Assembly: GCA_036925085.1 (NCBI GenBank)
Contig: JAUPFP010000019.1
Span: forward strand, 2,050,001-2,114,000
Reading direction: 5' to 3'
Source: Brachycybe producta
Lineage: Eukaryota; Arthropoda; Diplopoda; Playtdesmida; Andrognathidae
DNA length: 64,000 nucleotides
Part shown: piece by piece, positions 23,801-28,642 of the stretch
How positions within the stretch are numbered: the first letter of the stretch is position 1
How the letters are laid out: the number at the start of each line of letters is the position of its first letter
Made by a program: the position numbers and the translations under genes
The notes under the pieces: model-generated
Told to the model about the DNA's origin: nothing
The model's database searches: none
Seen by the model: only the letters and a program-made list of their open reading frames with translations

Positions 23801-24823
23801 TATAGTTGACCTTGAGAAAAAAAAGCAGTTCATTTATTCAAATTTATATAAATTCCGACATGCTTCAATTGTTGAACAGCGTTACTTCTGAGACAGACCC
23901 ATAGACCCACAGACCTGGGATATTATACATATTACATATACAATATATATATATATATATATGTATACTAGTGGGGTAACCCGTCATAAATGACGGGAGC
24001 AGAATTCACAGGCAATTGTGTGCATGCGCGTCGTTTTTTTCCTTTTTTACTCCTTTCATTTCAATTTCAGTTTCACCCTCCCCTTTTTTTCCGTTCCACG
24101 TTTCTTTCTCTCCCCGCTCTACACTTTTTAACCTTTTCTCCCTCTTCAATTTAATATTATCGCGTTCTTGGATGGGAAGAGTTGAACATATAGTTGACCT
24201 TGAGAAAAAAAGCGGTTCATTTATTCATTTAAATTTATATAAATTCCGACGTGCTTGAAGGTTTTTTGTGACACACAGCCACACACACACACAGACCTGG
24301 CTTAATATATATATAATATAATTTTAGTATTTTAATTACTACAAAATACTATTTAAAAGAATTGTTACTTTCAAAAGATTTTTTTTTACTTTGGGAAAAC
24401 TTTTATGTTTCAATACATAGTTCACAAATGCAGAGCTCTTTGACAGTAATTCCAAGAAGGAATAGATTTAGTGACCAATGCTTTCAACAGTTATTAGTTT
24501 ATTACTCCTCAAGACATATAAGATAAAGTTAACATTTTAGTATTTTAAATACTTTTTTCAAAGTATTTTGTATTTTAAATAAAAGTAAAAATTTGTATTT
24601 GTATTTTAATTTAAATACATTTTCATGGAACTATTTTGTATTTTATTTAAAATACTTTTTTAAAAGTATTTTCTCCCAACAATGATGGGAAGAAATTGAA
24701 GTGAATTGTCGCCCAAAACAAGAGATGTGTTAATTGGTGTTTTTAGATCAGTTTCTTGATGAGAATGACGCCCCTGGAAATTTCCTATTAGATTTTCTGT
24801 CGAATTTCACAGACTGCTTCTAA
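2800..24823 (+). CDS. FBXO38: F-box only protein 38 orthologue, spliced, 5' end outside window
   Basis: Twelve exons are visible, together about 2.7 kb of coding sequence (about 900 codons). FBXO38 is the substrate-binding subunit of an SCF (SKP1-CUL1-F-box) ubiquitin ligase and, in mammals, a nuclear coactivator of KLF7. The N-terminal F-box is upstream of the window. Visible in order are leucine-rich-repeat-like segments, the FREPPKGC / VGLSAGTG block, a long Asp/Glu tract, a Cys-rich stretch, TSDPILEDD, further LRR-like segments, PPKRNRI and YPWGRKI. Every exon junction is GT-AG, and the phases match from exon to exon. The seven exons from 2800 to 13504 all join in phase 1 except the last of them, which ends in phase 2. 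Relative to the human protein as I recall it, the Ser/Thr-rich middle is much shorter and the C-terminus is shorter and divergent. Introns are loaded with transposons, including LTRs in both orientations. Identity is very likely. The last exon is less certain. Confidence 0.9.
3715..4282 (-). mobile_element. Helitron-like non-autonomous element, copy 1
   Basis: On the - strand the 3' end reads CCCGTCATTTATGACGGG, then TTACCCCA, then CTAG, followed by T. This is the hairpin + CTRR + T arrangement of Helitron 3' ends. The other end, shared among copies, is near AGCCAGGTCTGTGTGTGTG next to (TA)n. No coding capacity. It contains a nested foldback MITE at 3755-3898. It lies in the intron between FBXO38 exons a and b. 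Confidence 0.6.
3755..3898. mobile_element. foldback MITE nested in Helitron copy 1
   Basis: Near-palindromic, about 145 bp, with arms GGCAATTGTGCCCAGCATTA and the complement at the right end. The interior carries CCGCCCTTTTATGACGTCAG and ACCAATTAGAAATTGATGACG. Related copies are at 6271-6416, 23061-23206, 9972-10180 and 50069-50264. Helitron copies 3, 5 and 6 lack it. Confidence 0.65.
4286..4640 (+). mobile_element. LINE 3' fragment, copy 1
   Basis: Translated pieces include LLADDNIA, LMARTDAY and VIRLWNSIPVDSSLLGRFQF, the C-terminal end of a non-LTR reverse transcriptase (R.WNS.P motif). It is 5'-truncated and frame-disrupted, as usual for dead LINE copies. It matches the antisense copy at 22450-22830. 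The clade (CR1/RTE-like) is not settled. Confidence 0.65.
4641..5111. other. intron, nothing recognised
   Basis: Remainder of the intron before FBXO38 exon b. It contains only a possible branch/polypyrimidine region near 5090-5111. No repeat or RNA recognised. Confidence 0.4.
5112..5618 (+). CDS. FBXO38: FBXO38 exon b (LRR-like repeats)
   Basis: 507-bp exon after acceptor ATATATTGCAG, ending TTG|GTAAGA, phase 1 at both ends. The translation begins GVETSHLELME and contains FRNHNGRFPIP, LHLTGIEIPELPSIP and FGACRNVVETDVG, all colinear with vertebrate FBXO38. Spaced Leu residues fit LRR-type repeats that form the substrate-binding surface. This is the longest uninterrupted conserved block of the gene here. 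Confidence 0.93.
5815..5892. repeat. (TA)n microsatellite
   Basis: About 38 TA dinucleotides, nearly uninterrupted, directly abutting the 5' side of Helitron copy 2. All copies of that family border TA-rich DNA, so the run may be part of the element end or its preferred target. Confidence 0.9.
5893..6450 (+). mobile_element. Helitron-like element, copy 2
   Basis: Ends at 6450 with TTACCCCACTAG followed by T, and the terminal hairpin is slightly decayed. Starts near GCCTGGTCTGTGTGCGTG. Contains the foldback MITE (6271-6416). It is directly followed by copy 3 in the same orientation, so the two form a head-to-tail tandem. Confidence 0.6.
6271..6416. mobile_element. foldback MITE nested in Helitron copy 2
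   Basis: Same family as 3755-3898. It starts TCACAGGCAATTGTGCCCAG and ends with the complement GGGCACAATTGCCTGTGA. Interior TGACGTCA palindrome near 6360. It sits at the corresponding place inside the host element, so it probably jumped once and was copied with the Helitron. Confidence 0.65.
6451..6844 (+). mobile_element. Helitron-like element, copy 3 (short form)
   Basis: Starts TATATATATTAAGCCAGG immediately after copy 2 and ends ATTTATGACGGGCTACCCCACTAG followed by T. It lacks the nested MITE and the region beside it, and a pyrimidine-rich block inside is duplicated. It is about 390 bp against 560 bp for the long form. Confidence 0.6.
7060..7655. mobile_element. GCCCTAAA-armed foldback element, copy 1
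   Basis: The left arm (7070-7345) is a degenerate array of TTTGCCCTAAAG-like units. The right arm (7470-7650) holds the same units inverted (TTTAGGGCAAATG). They flank a 120-bp core with AATCAGTAGT, AACCTATTTAAGATACTC and AAAGACACTAAACTGTATG. Related copies lie at 11455-11790, 11868-12095 and 47528-47745. The whole could fold into a long imperfect hairpin. No coding capacity. Confidence 0.65.
7656..8111. other. intron, nothing recognised
   Basis: Intron DNA before FBXO38 exon c. No repeat, RNA or conserved block was recognised beyond the acceptor tract at its right end. Confidence 0.4.
8112..8270 (+). CDS. FBXO38: FBXO38 exon c
   Basis: Acceptor TTTTTAAACAG and donor CGTAAAG|GTAATG, phase 1 to phase 1. 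The translation GYLMLVSSATINNISLQPSL continues to SLKMAESVF and YVGFVDDF, parallel to human IQPSL, ALKMAELEF and LGYVDEF. The internal GTAAGT near 8127 is not used as a donor in this model, because reading through it gives the conserved protein. Confidence 0.9.
8374..8550 (+). CDS. FBXO38: FBXO38 exon d
   Basis: Acceptor GTGCTTCAG and donor CACCTG|GTATGT, phase 1 at both ends, with a 103-bp intron before it. The translation contains ADLLAFGLDDI, VTDIGMKIAG and LVIYNCPHLVKP, matching human ADLVKYGLADV, ITDIGMKAV and AIYNCPHLHNP. LRR-type spacing of hydrophobic residues continues. Confidence 0.92.
8620..8940 (+). repeat. interspersed repeat family R1, copy 2
   Basis: Partner of 2050-2345, same orientation. 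It shares AAAACATCC, CATGAAGACTAAAATGAA, CTAAACAGGAAA and CTAAGACCAATCAGACAGATA. Copies are diverged. Both lie in FBXO38 introns or flanking DNA. Confidence 0.6.
8999..9660 (+). repeat. interspersed repeat family R2, copy 1 (split by hAT MITE)
   Basis: Segments 8999-9035 and 9456-9660 together match 46936-47320 (TTTTGTAAATTG.ACTGAATC, TTAATATGCAAAC, GACTCATAAAGGTC, GAATTATTAGTTTAATTA). The 420 bp between them are a separate insertion with target duplications. No function seen. Confidence 0.7.
9036..9455. mobile_element. hAT-type MITE with 8-bp target duplication
   Basis: Bordered by TTTTTAAT on both sides (9028-9035 and 9456-9463), an exact 8-bp duplication as made by hAT transposases. Ends are AGAGGTGGGACGAATC and GATTCGAACGTCTCATTCC then TAG, imperfect inverted repeats. 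The related R2 copy near 46960 has the site unoccupied. It contains no transposase, so it needs one in trans. Confidence 0.85.
9972..10180. mobile_element. foldback MITE with ACTTAT duplications
   Basis: Begins GGACAGGCATTTAGAAATCG and ends with the inverted complement. Arms of about 44 bp differ at one or two bases. Flanked by ACTTAT at 9966-9971 and 10181-10186. The interior keeps CTAATTGGTT, TGACGTCA and CTCCGCCCTTTT, linking it to the MITE inside the Helitron-like copies. Confidence 0.8.
10265..10355 (+). repeat. A-rich repeat shared with 47448-47532
   Basis: Both sites carry GTTTAAACAAAAAAAAACAG followed by GTTTAAACC-like sequence, CTCCAAACTAAAA and a terminal CAGC(C)A(C)CCTG. The end resembles the TIR of the element at 20902-21662. 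Confidence 0.5.
10356..11454. other. intron, nothing recognised
   Basis: Long FBXO38 intron. Pieces such as GCCCGTCATAAGACG near 11105 and CCCGTTCTAGGACG near 11165 look like decayed transposon ends, but no boundaries can be set. Confidence 0.35.
11455..11790. mobile_element. GCCCTAAA-armed foldback element, copy 2
   Basis: The left arm of GCCCTAAA units (11461-11625) leads into a core with TCATATGGTTTAGTATCTATC and TTTACACTACTGATTAGG, followed by inverted units (AGGGCAAGTG) ending GCAAATGTCCCACACC. The core is in the opposite orientation to that of copy 1. Confidence 0.6.
11868..12095. mobile_element. GCCCTAAA-unit array, diverged fragment
   Basis: A run of variant units (CATTTGACCTAAA, CATTTGATCTAAAC, CATTTGCCCTAAAAG), then inverted TTTAGGGCAAA units at 12040-12090. 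Probably a diverged relative or neighbour of copy 2. The core segment is not recognisable. Confidence 0.5.
12721..13504 (+). CDS. FBXO38: FBXO38 exon e with acidic tract
   Basis: 784-bp exon after acceptor TTCTTTACAG. It enters in phase 1 and leaves in phase 2 at AAAAG|GTAGTA. LRR-like LTLSHCHCLRLEDFL leads to FREPPKGC and VGLSAGTGLGMSSAIVSNQ, the best conserved block of the family. From about 12999 to 13120 there are some 40 almost uninterrupted Asp/Glu codons. After these comes a divergent part with Cys pairs (ECC, CRHC, CSC) and a basic RKSKK. Human FBXO38 has a much longer Ser-rich middle here. The acidic tract may act in nuclear or transcriptional interactions, which is inference only. 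Confidence 0.92.
13578..13707 (+). CDS. FBXO38: FBXO38 exon f
   Basis: The 73-bp intron before it ends TTGGAAG. Entry is phase 2 and exit phase 0 at GAACAG|GTATTT. The translation VLEGRASRYKPAGIQ runs to GTSDPILEDDYEQ, matching human STSDPVIEDDHVQ at the start of the conserved C-terminal half. The acceptor lacks a strong AG-proximal pyrimidine run but is the only one giving the right frame. Confidence 0.85.
14208..14249. repeat. perfect 20-bp-arm palindrome
   Basis: GTCAATTCAAATATTATTTA is followed by AA and then its exact reverse complement. It lies in the FBXO38 intron between exons f and g. It could be the junction of two inverted element ends or a replication-made palindrome. Flanking sequence at 14250-14720 is unrecognised. 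Confidence 0.8.
14726..15362 (-). mobile_element. solo LTR, antisense in FBXO38 intron
   Basis: Read on the - strand, the block starts TGTCGTGGGTC and ends CGTTACA. It has a TATAAAAGG box near 15112 and an AAATAAAT polyadenylation signal near 15010, spaced about 100 bp as in an LTR. No body is attached, so it is a relic left by LTR-LTR recombination. The right boundary is less sure than the left. The lineage is probably Ty3/Gypsy-like, judged only by ends and layout. Confidence 0.5.
16140..16440 (+). repeat. interspersed repeat family R3, copy 1
   Basis: About 300 bp shared with 48395-48690 in the same orientation. Common blocks are AAACCTGCAA, AGATCCTCAA.ACTGTG, GTATTATATTGGC, CCAGATAGA, GTGACCTAGCCAATCACTT and GTCCGTCACA. 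No terminal inverted repeats or clear tRNA-like head were found, and the class is unknown. Confidence 0.6.
16682..16784 (+). CDS. FBXO38: FBXO38 exon g
   Basis: Acceptor TTTTCTTTCAG, phase 0, and donor CTCGAAG|GTTGAAG, phase 1. The translation NLRVMSDTLLSLTVMSCGI followed by SDICLRHCPKLEHLE follows human NLVGVTMTNCGI followed by TDLVLKDCPKM. A longer open frame overlaps this exon in another register, but only this register gives the family sequence. Confidence 0.88.
16853..17073 (+). CDS. FBXO38: FBXO38 exon h
   Basis: A 68-bp intron ends TTAATATTAG and the exon enters in phase 1. The translation VESCRILRRVRLRKCPLL and CPKLDVVNM leads to MGRLPPKRNRILFLQP, matching human MPPERNRIIYLRP. The donor is taken as TCAAAG|GTGAAG because it leaves phase 0, which the next exon needs. 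The GTGAGT at 17024 would put a stop at the join. The last 20 or so residues are lysine-rich and lineage-specific. Confidence 0.82.
17150..17304 (+). CDS. FBXO38: FBXO38 exon i
   Basis: Acceptor TTTTTGAAG after a 76-bp intron, phase 0, and donor AAACAG|GTAAGT, phase 2. The translation FDAIAVEKTALQSTLPGYNV runs to RWLNLISNIN, parallel to human EQKLFSGPYPYHI and RNWMDTIANIN. Conservation is moderate and order is preserved. Confidence 0.85.
17398..17495 (+). CDS. FBXO38: FBXO38 exon j
   Basis: Acceptor TTGTTTTAG and donor TTCAAG|GTAAGG, phase 2 to phase 1. The translation SKLIHENLFTKGPGSI leads to KQKEYPWGRKIHRIQG, matching human KKYPKYPWGREIYTLEG. The YPWGR motif is the strongest C-terminal anchor. 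Confidence 0.9.
17496..18232. other. intron, nothing recognised
   Basis: Start of the 4.5-kb intron between FBXO38 exons j and k. AT-rich, without recognised repeats or RNA genes. Confidence 0.4.
18236..18833. mobile_element. PIF/Harbinger-like MITE
   Basis: 598 bp with terminal inverted repeats AGCGGATGCTACACGTAGCA on the left and, read inverted, AGCTGATACTACACATGGCA on the right (4 mismatches). TTA lies on both sides (18233-18235, 18834-18836), the 3-bp TWA duplication typical of PIF/Harbinger. The interior repeats GTTGCT/AGCAAC motifs. No transposase. Confidence 0.7.
18837..20046. other. intron, one hairpin, otherwise nothing
   Basis: Unrecognised AT-rich intron sequence apart from the inverted repeat at 19153-19204, listed separately. 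Confidence 0.4.
19153..19204. repeat. perfect 22-bp inverted repeat
   Basis: The left arm begins AGCTTTTCAAGTGCAAAAAC and its exact complement follows after an 8-base loop (TTTTAACT). On either strand it would make a stable short hairpin. It could be a decayed palindromic element core or a template-switch product. It is short for a microRNA precursor. Confidence 0.8.
20047..20774 (+). mobile_element. solo LTR of the A/B Gypsy family
   Basis: Start aligns as TAACATGACCC with TGTGACGACCC of the intact LTRs and the end is GGGTTGTTACA. Shared landmarks are the ATGTCGTCTGCTAGGC block, CCCAGGTGGAGCAGCCTGG, AATAAAT, GTGTGGTGTC and GGGGAAG.ATCCGCGGGAGG. It is flanked by CATT and CATA, a near 4-bp duplication. 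Diverged, hence older than element A. Sits in the intron between FBXO38 exons j and k. Confidence 0.8.
20902..21662. mobile_element. AT-rich element with CAGGGTGGC terminal inverted repeats
   Basis: Begins CAGGGTGGCTGATTTTTTTG and ends AATCACTGCCACCCTG. Adjoining the ends are repeated AAATCA/TGATTT blocks that make each end itself palindromic. About 760 bp with no coding capacity. Target duplications are not obvious. Non-autonomous DNA transposon, superfamily unknown. Confidence 0.55.
21664..21716. repeat. perfect 24-bp inverted repeat
   Basis: TTTTTTGCAGGCTCTACGGT (then CCGT), loop CTCCA, then the exact complement. It lies two bases beyond the end of the CAGGGTGGC element. Perfect arms in otherwise diverged intron suggest recent origin. 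Confidence 0.8.
22017..22121 (+). CDS. FBXO38: FBXO38 exon k
   Basis: Acceptor GTTTCAAATAG and donor ACACAG|GTTAGT, phase 1 on both sides. It lies 4.5 kb after exon j. The translation GDLQDGRFEVCTDMPWIREL, then WNSPYCSKATWPQY, follows human [20 protein letters not shown] and NSFARYDF. It was found by looking for the expected PWLRSL-like block in the right phase. Confidence 0.8.
22450..22830 (-). mobile_element. LINE 3' fragment, copy 2
   Basis: On the - strand it encodes SSMLQDIKWESLAGRRNDES, LYGRLLADDNIA and VIRLWNSLPVDSSLLGRFQF: the C-terminus of a non-LTR reverse transcriptase, then a short 3' UTR ending beside a 16-base C run (G16 on the + strand, 22462-22477). 5'-truncated. Lies in the last FBXO38 intron. 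Confidence 0.7.
23023..23530 (-). mobile_element. Helitron-like element, copy 4
   Basis: Starts (its 3' end) ACTAGTGGGGTAACCCG, with the terminal hairpin partly decayed, and runs to TTGCTTAATATATATA. Contains the foldback MITE. First of three same-orientation copies in tandem in the last FBXO38 intron. Confidence 0.6.
23061..23206. mobile_element. foldback MITE nested in Helitron copy 4
   Basis: Same family and same relative place as in copies 1 and 2. Arms TCACAGGCAACTGTGCCCAG and its diverged complement. Interior TGACGTCA retained. Confidence 0.6.
23536..23950 (-). mobile_element. Helitron-like element, copy 5 (short form)
   Basis: Begins CTAGTGGGGTAACCCGTCAT with a perfect terminal hairpin and lacks the nested MITE (ATTGTG joined to CGCATGCGCG). 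The duplicated pyrimidine block CTCTACACTTTCCAACCTTT is also in copy 3. Followed by (TA)n and copy 6. Confidence 0.6.
23968..24315 (-). mobile_element. Helitron-like element, copy 6 (short form)
   Basis: Begins CTAGTGGGGTAACCCGTCAT with a perfect hairpin and ends CACACAGACCTGGCTTAATA. No nested MITE. Third unit of the head-to-tail array. Confidence 0.6.
24747..24823 (+). CDS. FBXO38: FBXO38 putative terminal exon
   Basis: Acceptor GGTGTTTTTAG fits phase 1. The translation DQFLDENDAPGNFLLDFLSN ends FTDCF and a TAA at 24821. YTDQFLDEND resembles human YDFEDDEES, but the human protein continues about 50 residues further. No AATAAA is seen before the retroelement at 24995. It is either a shortened C-terminus or one of two alternative ends. 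cDNA would decide. Confidence 0.5.
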
Positions 24824-24994
24824 CTAAATTTGGAATGTTATTTCTGTTGCATGTGTGTGTTGACCAATCGTTCTGATTTATTGTGCAGGATTCTGTAAAG
24901 TCATGAACAATATTTGTGCACAGGGAACTTTGCAGAATTTCTCTGCAAAGTAGTGAAACATTTCTGCAGGGTCTGCAAAATCTGTGCACGCTTA

Positions 24995-25755
24995 TGTAAC
25001 GACCCGACTTGGGTCCGTTGCAACACCCCGGCAAATCTTCCCCGACTTACCGGATCCAGACTCCGTTAGGGGCCGGGATCGTAACGCGGGCTGCCCTCTT
25101 GACCACGTGTCCGGGTGGCGCCGGCCAAACGGAGCCTGCCTCGCCGGATATCGACGGTCGGATGACCGCCGAGCCACGACGAGAACCTACGGTGACCGCC
25201 CGATGGGTCCACCGTGACCGGCGCGTGAAGAACCGGCCGACAAGACGTAAACAAGCCGGAACAGGACGGTGGTGGTATGGTGACTCCCAACCATAAACCC
25301 CCACCCTCCTCGCGGAACTTCCCCAAAGAATGACACGACACAGTGTGGTGAGTGAAAATAATATGATAATTTATTCAAGGTAAGAATAAATGAATAAACA
25401 CTAAAAACACTCACCATAAGAGATGCAGTAATAGATGAGTCTCCTGGCTAATCCAGCCAGGAGAGGAGGTCATTGACCTCTATCACACAACAAAGAAAAA
25501 GATGAATGGTGGCCATCTTGGCCACCTGATGAAATTGAAGAAGCAATTACATGCACAAGCATCCAGGGTCTCCCTCACACTGCCCAGAATATAATGGCCG
25601 CCGCCATTATATACCCCCAGGCTGCTCCACCTGGGGGAGGACAGTGACCCCATGCTGGCCATTTTGTCGTCTGCCTGGCAGCTAATTAGCCAGCCTAGCA
25701 GACGACACAGGAGATTTAGTCTGCTCCAACTAAAGAGCAAAACTGGGTTGTCACA
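24995..25755 (-). mobile_element. 3' LTR of element B
   Basis: On the - strand it starts TGTGACAACCCAGTTTTGC and ends GTCGGGTCGTTACA. A purine-rich tract (GGGAAGTTGAGAGGAT) lies immediately upstream. AATAAATT and the CCGCGAGGAGGGTGGGGG block align with the LTRs of A. It closes about 170 bp after the putative last FBXO38 codon. Confidence 0.88.
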
Positions 25756-26919
25756 ATCCTCTCAACTTCCCTGATCCGCCCCGGGATCAGGTCAGTCGAG
25801 ACAGCAAGGATTGCTCCTGTGACCCCCACTCAGTTTCGGGCTGAATTCATCGGCGGTGGAACCACCGGAGTGCCCACCACTCCGATATCCACCGACGTGC
25901 CCACCACAGGCACATCCGGGTGTTACGCCACCCGCCTCCGATAGCGAACTCAGTCCTCTGAGCCTTGCCTCTTCTTGCCGTCGAAACACCTCGATGGCTA
26001 GAGTGGCAAGCTGCGGACCCTTACGTAGGGTCCGACTCGTTAGAAGATCTACGAGGGCGGCTGCGGGATCAGACTCGCTCCCTTGTAGCGGTTGGACAAC
26101 AAATTCTCCAACCATCTCTTCTAAGTCGCAGCCAAGGAGACGCTGGACGTATGGTGCCGCGAGCTGGACTAGACGAACTAATCCAGCTCCTGTCCCCATC
26201 ACATCCAAAAACGCGAAACGTCTCCTAACCGGGTTGACGACCAACAACCCCGGAAAATCTCTACCGCCAAAAGCAAGCACATACCGCATGCTAAATGACG
26301 GCAACAACAGCAACCATGGTACCGGGAGTGGCTCTCCCAAACGGTAATAACCAAGGTACTGGAACCTCTCCATTCCCGGCTGGTCCTGCCACAGACCAAG
26401 TCGGTTATTCAGAAAGACCTCTCCTTCTGAATACGGAGGACTGGCTCCAGAATGTCGACCCTTGCCCGCAGGCTGGGGAGACCTGGCTTCCTCTTCCGGT
26501 CCTAGGGTCCCAAAGACCCCTTTGTCAGGACAGGAGAGAAGGGTGTCCTTCCAATGGAAGGCACGGGACCACGTTTGGCAGGAACACTAACTGTCCCCAC
26601 CGGGCTGCCCCCGCATCTAGGTGAATGCGAGCTGACCCGGCGGAGAGTTCCCACCGACCGAACCCGTGGGTTCGGTACCGTGACCACCTTCGGGGAGGAT
26701 GGAGGTATACCGAGAACAACGTCTCGCATTGACCTGCCATCCGTCCGCGCCGTCATTACCTGACGGGTATGGTACGGCTGGTTCCCGGCCGACACGGTCG
26801 CACCGTGTCGGGACTCCTCCTCGTCCGTCCCAACCCTTCTGGTAGTCGTCCCCAGGGACTCCTGACCAGAAGGTCCTGGACCTCCCTTCTTCCCAAACCT
26901 GGACTTTTTCTTGTCCACC
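25756..26919 (-). pseudogene. element B accessory region, C-terminal part
   Basis: - strand frames encode the counterpart of the last 330 or so residues of element A's accessory region: RSMRDVVLGI, YYRLGEPLPVPW, MRYVLAFG, LLVVNPVRR, GTGAGLV, LAAPYVQRLLGCDLE and VDLLTSRTLR. No known domain recognised. Separated from its N-terminal part by the insertion of A. Confidence 0.8.
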
Positions 26920-27780
26920 TGTGACGACCCAGTTCTGCTCCTTTTTGGTGCAGAACTAAATCCCATGTCGTCTGCTAGGCACTTGCTAAATTGAGTGCCA
27001 GGCAGACGACAAAATGGCCAGCAAGGGTCCCTGTCCTCCCCCAGGCTGCTCCACCTGGGGGAGGACAGGGACCCTTGCTGGCCATTTTGTCGGCGGCCAT
27101 TGTATACTGGACAGTGGAATGAGAACCCTTGTTCTTGGTGGATGTGATTGTGTGCTCTCGTCATTGTGCTTCTACAAGTGGCAAGATGGCTGCCACTCCA
27201 ATTTTGTGGATGGAGGTGAATGACCTCTCCTCCTGGCAACAATAGCCAGGAGACTCATCTTTTGTTCATCGTTTGTGCATCTCTTTGTTGGCTCTCTGCT
27301 GGTACAATTACCAGCAGATATTGCCTTTTATAGTGAGTGTTTTATTTATTCTATTGCTGAATAAATTATATATTTATTTTCACTCTCTCAACCACTGTGT
27401 CCGTGTCTTTCATTTATTATTTACTTTAATAATACATTGTGGGGAAGTTACCGCGGGGAGGGTGGGGGTTCCCGGTGGGTTTTCACCGTCACCATCACCG
27501 TCCTGTCCGTCATGTGTTCCGGCATGTCGGCCGGTGCTTCGCGCGCGGTTTATCCACGGTAGGATTCATCGGGAATCTACCGTAGATTCCTCGACTTGTT
27601 CGGCGGTCGTTCGTCCGTCGACTTGCGGCGGGGAGGATCCTCCGATCGGCGCTACCCGTGGCACGGACGGGTACAAGAGGAGGGCTGGCCAGCGCTTCGA
27701 CCCGTCCCAAGGAGGGTCAGCGACGGTAAGTTAAGTCGAATTTACCGTGGGTATTGTAGCGACCAAGTCGGGTCGTTACA
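26920..27780 (+). repeat. 5' LTR of element A
   Basis: Starts TGTGACGACCCAGTTCTG and ends GTCGGGTCGTTACA. AATAAATT polyadenylation signal near 27359. The downstream half is GC-rich with paired CCGT/ACGG motifs. 861 bp, 17 bp longer than its partner because of a perfect palindrome at 27008-27091. Confidence 0.95.
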
Positions 27781-28642
27781 ATTGGTGGAGGCGCCGGGTA
27801 GCGCTACGACCAGCCTCTTTTGTGCGGTCGGTAAGACCGGAGTCGTGTGGTGCCGGTAGGGCGTGGACATTTGTCCACGGAACTACGGCCGAACGCGGCT
27901 TAGGGCGTAGTAGTCCGGTGAAGGACCGTGGGACACGGACGGTTGTCCGTGATACCGCGGTGGTCACCGGGGAAAGCCCTAGGTTATCCGTAAGTAGGAC
28001 GGTGGGCGCGGTGGTTGACCGTGCAGGACCGTCCGAACGCGGGATAACGGTCTTTTTACCGTCAGTATACCGGTGGCACGGTGATTTACCGTGCGGAACC
28101 GGTAGAACCCGGTGAAAAGGGGAACTTAACCGTAGCTTGTCCGGTAGACAGGTAGTACGCCATAGGGCACGGACTTTTGTCCGTGGAACTACGGCGGAAA
28201 CCCGTCTGCGGCCAGGTTTACCGGTGTTATACCGTGGGACACGGACTTTTGTCCGTGATACCGTGGTTAAACCGGGTTACGGTCAAGTTTTACCGTAAGT
28301 AGACGGTGGATTACGGACTTTTGTCCGTGAATCACCGTTCGAACACGGTAAGAAGTCGGTTTCACCGTTGGTGGACGGTAGATTGCGGACCGTTGTCCGT
28401 GTATCTCCGTTCTGGGACGGTGAAAGAGCTTTGTACCGTGATTAGACGGTGAACATCGGACGGTTGTCCGTGTATCACCGGTCGAAAACGGTAAGAAGGA
28501 ACTCCACCGTAAATCTGACCGTGGGACACGGACTTTTGTCCGTGAAACTGCGGTAGTTTACGGTTCTACCGTTAATTGTCGGTGTTTTGCGGACTCTTGT
28601 CCGTAAATTCACCGTATTGCACGGTAGAGTTTCTTCCAACAA
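27781..28642 (+). other. element A leader with hairpin array
   Basis: Untranslated leader after the 5' LTR. A primer-binding-like TGGAGGCGCCGGGTA is near its start. At least nine hairpins of the form ACGGACnnTTGTCCGT occur at about 27863, 27935, 28168, 28238, 28314, 28385, 28456, 28526 and 28589, each followed by ACTACGG or ATCACCG. Spacing is about 70 bp over the second half. No long conserved frame. It could serve RNA packaging, translation initiation or regulation, which is inference. Confidence 0.75.

Noticed and set aside
27273-27734. 153-codon open frame, duplicated at 39372-39833
   Set aside because: It is inside both LTRs of element A. Identity reflects LTR identity, and it spans the polyadenylation signal and GC-rich downstream half.
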